A DNA stretch of 64,000 nucleotides from NCBI GenBank assembly GCA_047975195.1, contig JBKEDB010000031.1:25597-89596 (forward strand). The letters run 5' to 3'. Every line of letters starts with the position of its first letter. The stretch's first letter is position 1. Source of the stretch: Cumulibacter sp047975195. Lineage in GTDB: Bacteria > Actinomycetota > Actinomycetes > Mycobacteriales > Antricoccaceae. The notes below the pieces were generated by a model, which saw only the letters and a program-made list of their open reading frames with translations, was not told the DNA's origin and ran no database searches. The translations under genes were made by a program, and so were the position numbers. Below, in pieces: positions 62,070 through 64,000 of this stretch.

Positions 62070-63647
62070 ATGCACACCAAACCCACTATCGTGCTGTCCT
62101 CAGTACTGGCGGCGTCGATGCTGCTGGCCGCCTGCGGCGAGGCAGAACGTGCCGAGCAGAAGGCGACCGATGAGTACCCTGCAGTCATCGAACAGTCCGA
62201 CGACTACGACTCGGAGGCGCACCTGAGCGTCGGCGTCACCAATGCCCCGCCGAGTTGGGATCCCACTGAGAGCATTACGAATGGCGATTTCACGCCGTAC
62301 GTGCCGATCTATGATCGGTTGTTGCAGACTGGCGACAACGGCGACCCGGAGCCGATGCTCGCCGAATCGTTCGAGCCGGCCGACGACGACTCCGCGATGA
62401 TCCTCAAGCTCCGCGAGGGCCTGAAGTTCTCCGATGGCGAGCCGTTCAACGCCGAAGCCGTCAAGTTCAATCTGGAACGCGCCGCCGGCCCAGACAGCAA
62501 GATCAACGGCGAACTCAGCATGATCACCAGCGTCGAGGTCGTCGATGAGTACACGGCCAAGGTCAACGTGTCCAAGGGCCTGGGAACGCTCGCCGTGTCG
62601 CTGACCTCGCGTGGCGGCATTATGGTCTCTCCGAAGGCGGCCAAATCTGGCACGCTGACCGACACACCCGCCGGGATCGGCCCCTATACGTCGACCGCGA
62701 TCAGCCCGGGATCCTCCATGGAAATGGAACGTACGCCTGACTACTGGGAGCCCGAAGCGCAGCGGGTCGCGACGATGACCTACTCACTGATCACCGAAGA
62801 TCAGGCACGTTACAACGCGCTCGTCTCCGGCGACATCGACGTCGCGCAGATCAACGCAAATCAGATGGACGACGTACTCAACGCCGGCGCTAACGTCGTG
62901 GCCAACGAGACCCCGCTATTCCTGTACTTCGGTATCAACTCCTCGGTGAAGCCGTTCGATAACCCCGAGGCCCGTAAGGCGCTGAACATGGCGATTGACC
63001 GGCAGGCGATCGCCGACGGCCTGTACGACGGTCACTGCACGCCGAGCATTCAGTACGCCCCGTCCACCAGCCCTGGCTACAGCGACAAGATTGGCGACGG
63101 ATCCGACATCTTCCCGTATGACCCGGAAGAAGCCAAGAAGATCCTTGAGGATCTCAGCGCGACGGACATCGAGATCACGTCGGTGCCGCCGAACGTCACG
63201 ATCTACACGAAGTTCGCCGAAGTGTTGCAGGATCAACTTGCCGACGTCGGCATTTCGCTCAAAGTGAAGCCGCTACCACCGGCGCAACTTGTCCAAGAGT
63301 TCGCAATCGACAAGTCGGCTGAGGCGATGGCCTCGATCGCCACCGTGATCAACGATCCGGAGGCCGTGCACGGTCGGTACCTGACTCCCGATGCGTTGTT
63401 CAACCCTGGCGAGACCGATTACAGCGAACTCAACGCCGCCGCAGATGCCGCTGCCATTCCGCTGGATCCGGCTGAGCGCAAACCACTCTACGAGAAGTAT
63501 TGGGACATTTGGGTCGAGAATCCCACCCACATCGTGCCGGTCTGCATGGTGCACCTCGCAGGCGCGGCGAATGAGAACGTGTCCGGCGTCCAGGAATTGC
63601 CGACCGGCAGTCTGGACCTTCGATACGCATCCATCGCCAAGGAGTAG
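62070..63647 (+). CDS. Peptide-type (family 5) ABC transporter solute-binding lipoprotein
   Basis: 525 aa from ATG 62070 with AAAGG upstream. Signal peptide with lipobox LAAC (Cys22). Family 5 motifs: APPSWDPTESITNGDFTPYVP, LKLREGLKFSDGEPFNAEAV, PAGIGPYTS, ARKALNMAIDRQAIADGL. It follows the SDR-hydroxyacid dehydrogenase genes in the same direction and is probably co-regulated, pointing to uptake of a hydroxy acid-containing compound. A related gene begins immediately after the terminator. Confidence 0.92.
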   Translation: MHTKPTIVLSSVLAASMLLAACGEAERAEQKATDEYPAVIEQSDDYDSEAHLSVGVTNAPPSWDPTESITNGDFTPYVPIYDRLLQTGDNGDPEPMLAESFEPADDDSAMILKLREGLKFSDGEPFNAEAVKFNLERAAGPDSKINGELSMITSVEVVDEYTAKVNVSKGLGTLAVSLTSRGGIMVSPKAAKSGTLTDTPAGIGPYTSTAISPGSSMEMERTPDYWEPEAQRVATMTYSLITEDQARYNALVSGDIDVAQINANQMDDVLNAGANVVANETPLFLYFGINSSVKPFDNPEARKALNMAIDRQAIADGLYDGHCTPSIQYAPSTSPGYSDKIGDGSDIFPYDPEEAKKILEDLSATDIEITSVPPNVTIYTKFAEVLQDQLADVGISLKVKPLPPAQLVQEFAIDKSAEAMASIATVINDPEAVHGRYLTPDALFNPGETDYSELNAAADAAAIPLDPAERKPLYEKYWDIWVENPTHIVPVCMVHLAGAANENVSGVQELPTGSLDLRYASIAKE

Positions 63648-63669
63648 CGACTGTTTGAGTCGAGGTTCC

Positions 63670-63698
63670 GGTGCCGGGGCCCTTTGGGTCCCGGCACC
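63670..63698 (+). terminator. Terminator after the solute-binding protein gene
   Basis: GGTGCCGGGGCCC and GGGTCCCGGCACC form a 13-bp stem with one G-T pair and a 3-base loop (TTT), 23 bases past the stop. It is followed by GCCGTTTCT. Confidence 0.75.
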
Positions 63699-63841
63699 GC
63701 CGTTTCTACACCATCGCAAGAATCTCGCAGACCGGGCTGGGATTGGCTGCCTGCTCGCATCGTCCTCTCTACGCTTTCGCTAGCCATATAAATGGAACAC
63801 TCGCTACATTTTCCGACGCGACTATCTGAAAGAAGGCGAAA

Positions 63842-64000
63842 ATGCGAAAGCGCCACCTCATGTCGCTCGCCACAGTCACGTCGCTCTCCCTGGTGCTATC
63901 CGGGTGCGGCGACGTGGATCAGACGAGCAACCCAGCGGCGACGCGTCCGCGTATACGACCGACGTCCCACTCGCCGATGACTACGACGCCGAGGGTCACA
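63842..64000 (+). pseudogene. Second family 5 solute-binding lipoprotein, cut by window end and apparently frameshifted
   Basis: ATG 63842 (GAAGG upstream) begins a signal peptide ending in lipobox LSGC with Cys22. The frame then becomes unlike any binding protein, while the frame starting at 63916 reads GSDEQPSGDASAYTTDVP then ADDYDAEGH, which matches the mature start of the preceding lipoprotein (SDDYDSEAH). One base seems to be missing near 63914. Only the first 159 bases are visible, so whether the gene is broken or the sequence is wrong cannot be settled here. Confidence 0.65.

Noticed and set aside
1..64000. CRISPR arrays, tRNA or rRNA genes, insertion sequences and prophage genes
   Set aside because: I read all gaps on both strands and saw no regular repeat-spacer pattern, cloverleaf, transposase or integrase; a covariance-model scan would be the decisive test for small RNAs.

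Overview
The window comes from a high-GC Gram-positive actinobacterium. Signs of this are GTG starts with strong AGGAGG-type ribosome sites, an S14 protein of the four-cysteine zinc type, an F420-type LLM oxidoreductase, DtxR/IdeR-like iron boxes, a HemD-winged-helix (NnaR-type) regulator and S10/spc ribosomal clusters in the usual actinobacterial order. I cannot name genus or species. No tRNA, rRNA, CRISPR array or transposase was seen.

Region 1 (1-25.7 kb) is catabolic. A biotin carboxylase/BCCP protein (cut by the window start) and a two-subunit acyl-CoA dehydrogenase come first. A Nudix hydrolase and an unassigned protein separate them from what looks like one regulon spread over five transcription units: a lipoprotein solute-binding protein, an LLM oxidoreductase, a nine-gene acyl-CoA operon (acyl-CoA synthetase, NMO-like flavoprotein, two CaiB/BaiF proteins, enoyl-CoA hydratase, SDR, acyl-CoA dehydrogenase, thiolase-like protein, DUF35 protein), a four-gene peptide-type ABC transporter without its own binding protein, a TetR regulator, a second acyl-CoA synthetase and a frameshifted third CaiB/BaiF gene. 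The same 17-bp element (consensus TTGACT-WACYRGTWA) stands before all five units, including tetR itself. I read this as an uptake-plus-degradation system for an unidentified carboxylic acid. Its thiolase-like protein has Ser where the nucleophilic Cys belongs and sits beside a DUF35 partner, as in the steroid side-chain retro-aldolase Ltp2/ChsH2.

Region 2 (25.7-40.8 kb) holds a LivK-type binding protein, then map-adk-secY and the complete rpsJ-to-rplO ribosomal block, all on the minus strand. A 17-bp hairpin separates rplO from secY. The usual infA/rpmJ/rpsM/rpoA continuation after map is absent.

Region 3 (40.8-51.8 kb) is a nitrate/nitrite assimilation locus: a nitrate transporter, a molybdopterin nitrate reductase, an FAD/[2Fe-2S] protein, nirB, nirD, the siroheme genes (SUMT and a chelatase) and an NnaR-like HemD-winged-helix regulator. 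Two operons read leftward, and a similar GTTTC...GTTA element precedes each.

Region 4 (52-64 kb) is mixed: a sirtuin, two small membrane proteins, a PaiB-like protein, a GalT-like protein, chrA, a convergent DoxX/VOC pair with an iron box before each gene, ilvD, and a plus-strand run of SDR, FMN-dependent 2-hydroxyacid dehydrogenase and two peptide-type solute-binding lipoproteins. The second lipoprotein gene is cut by the window end and appears frameshifted.
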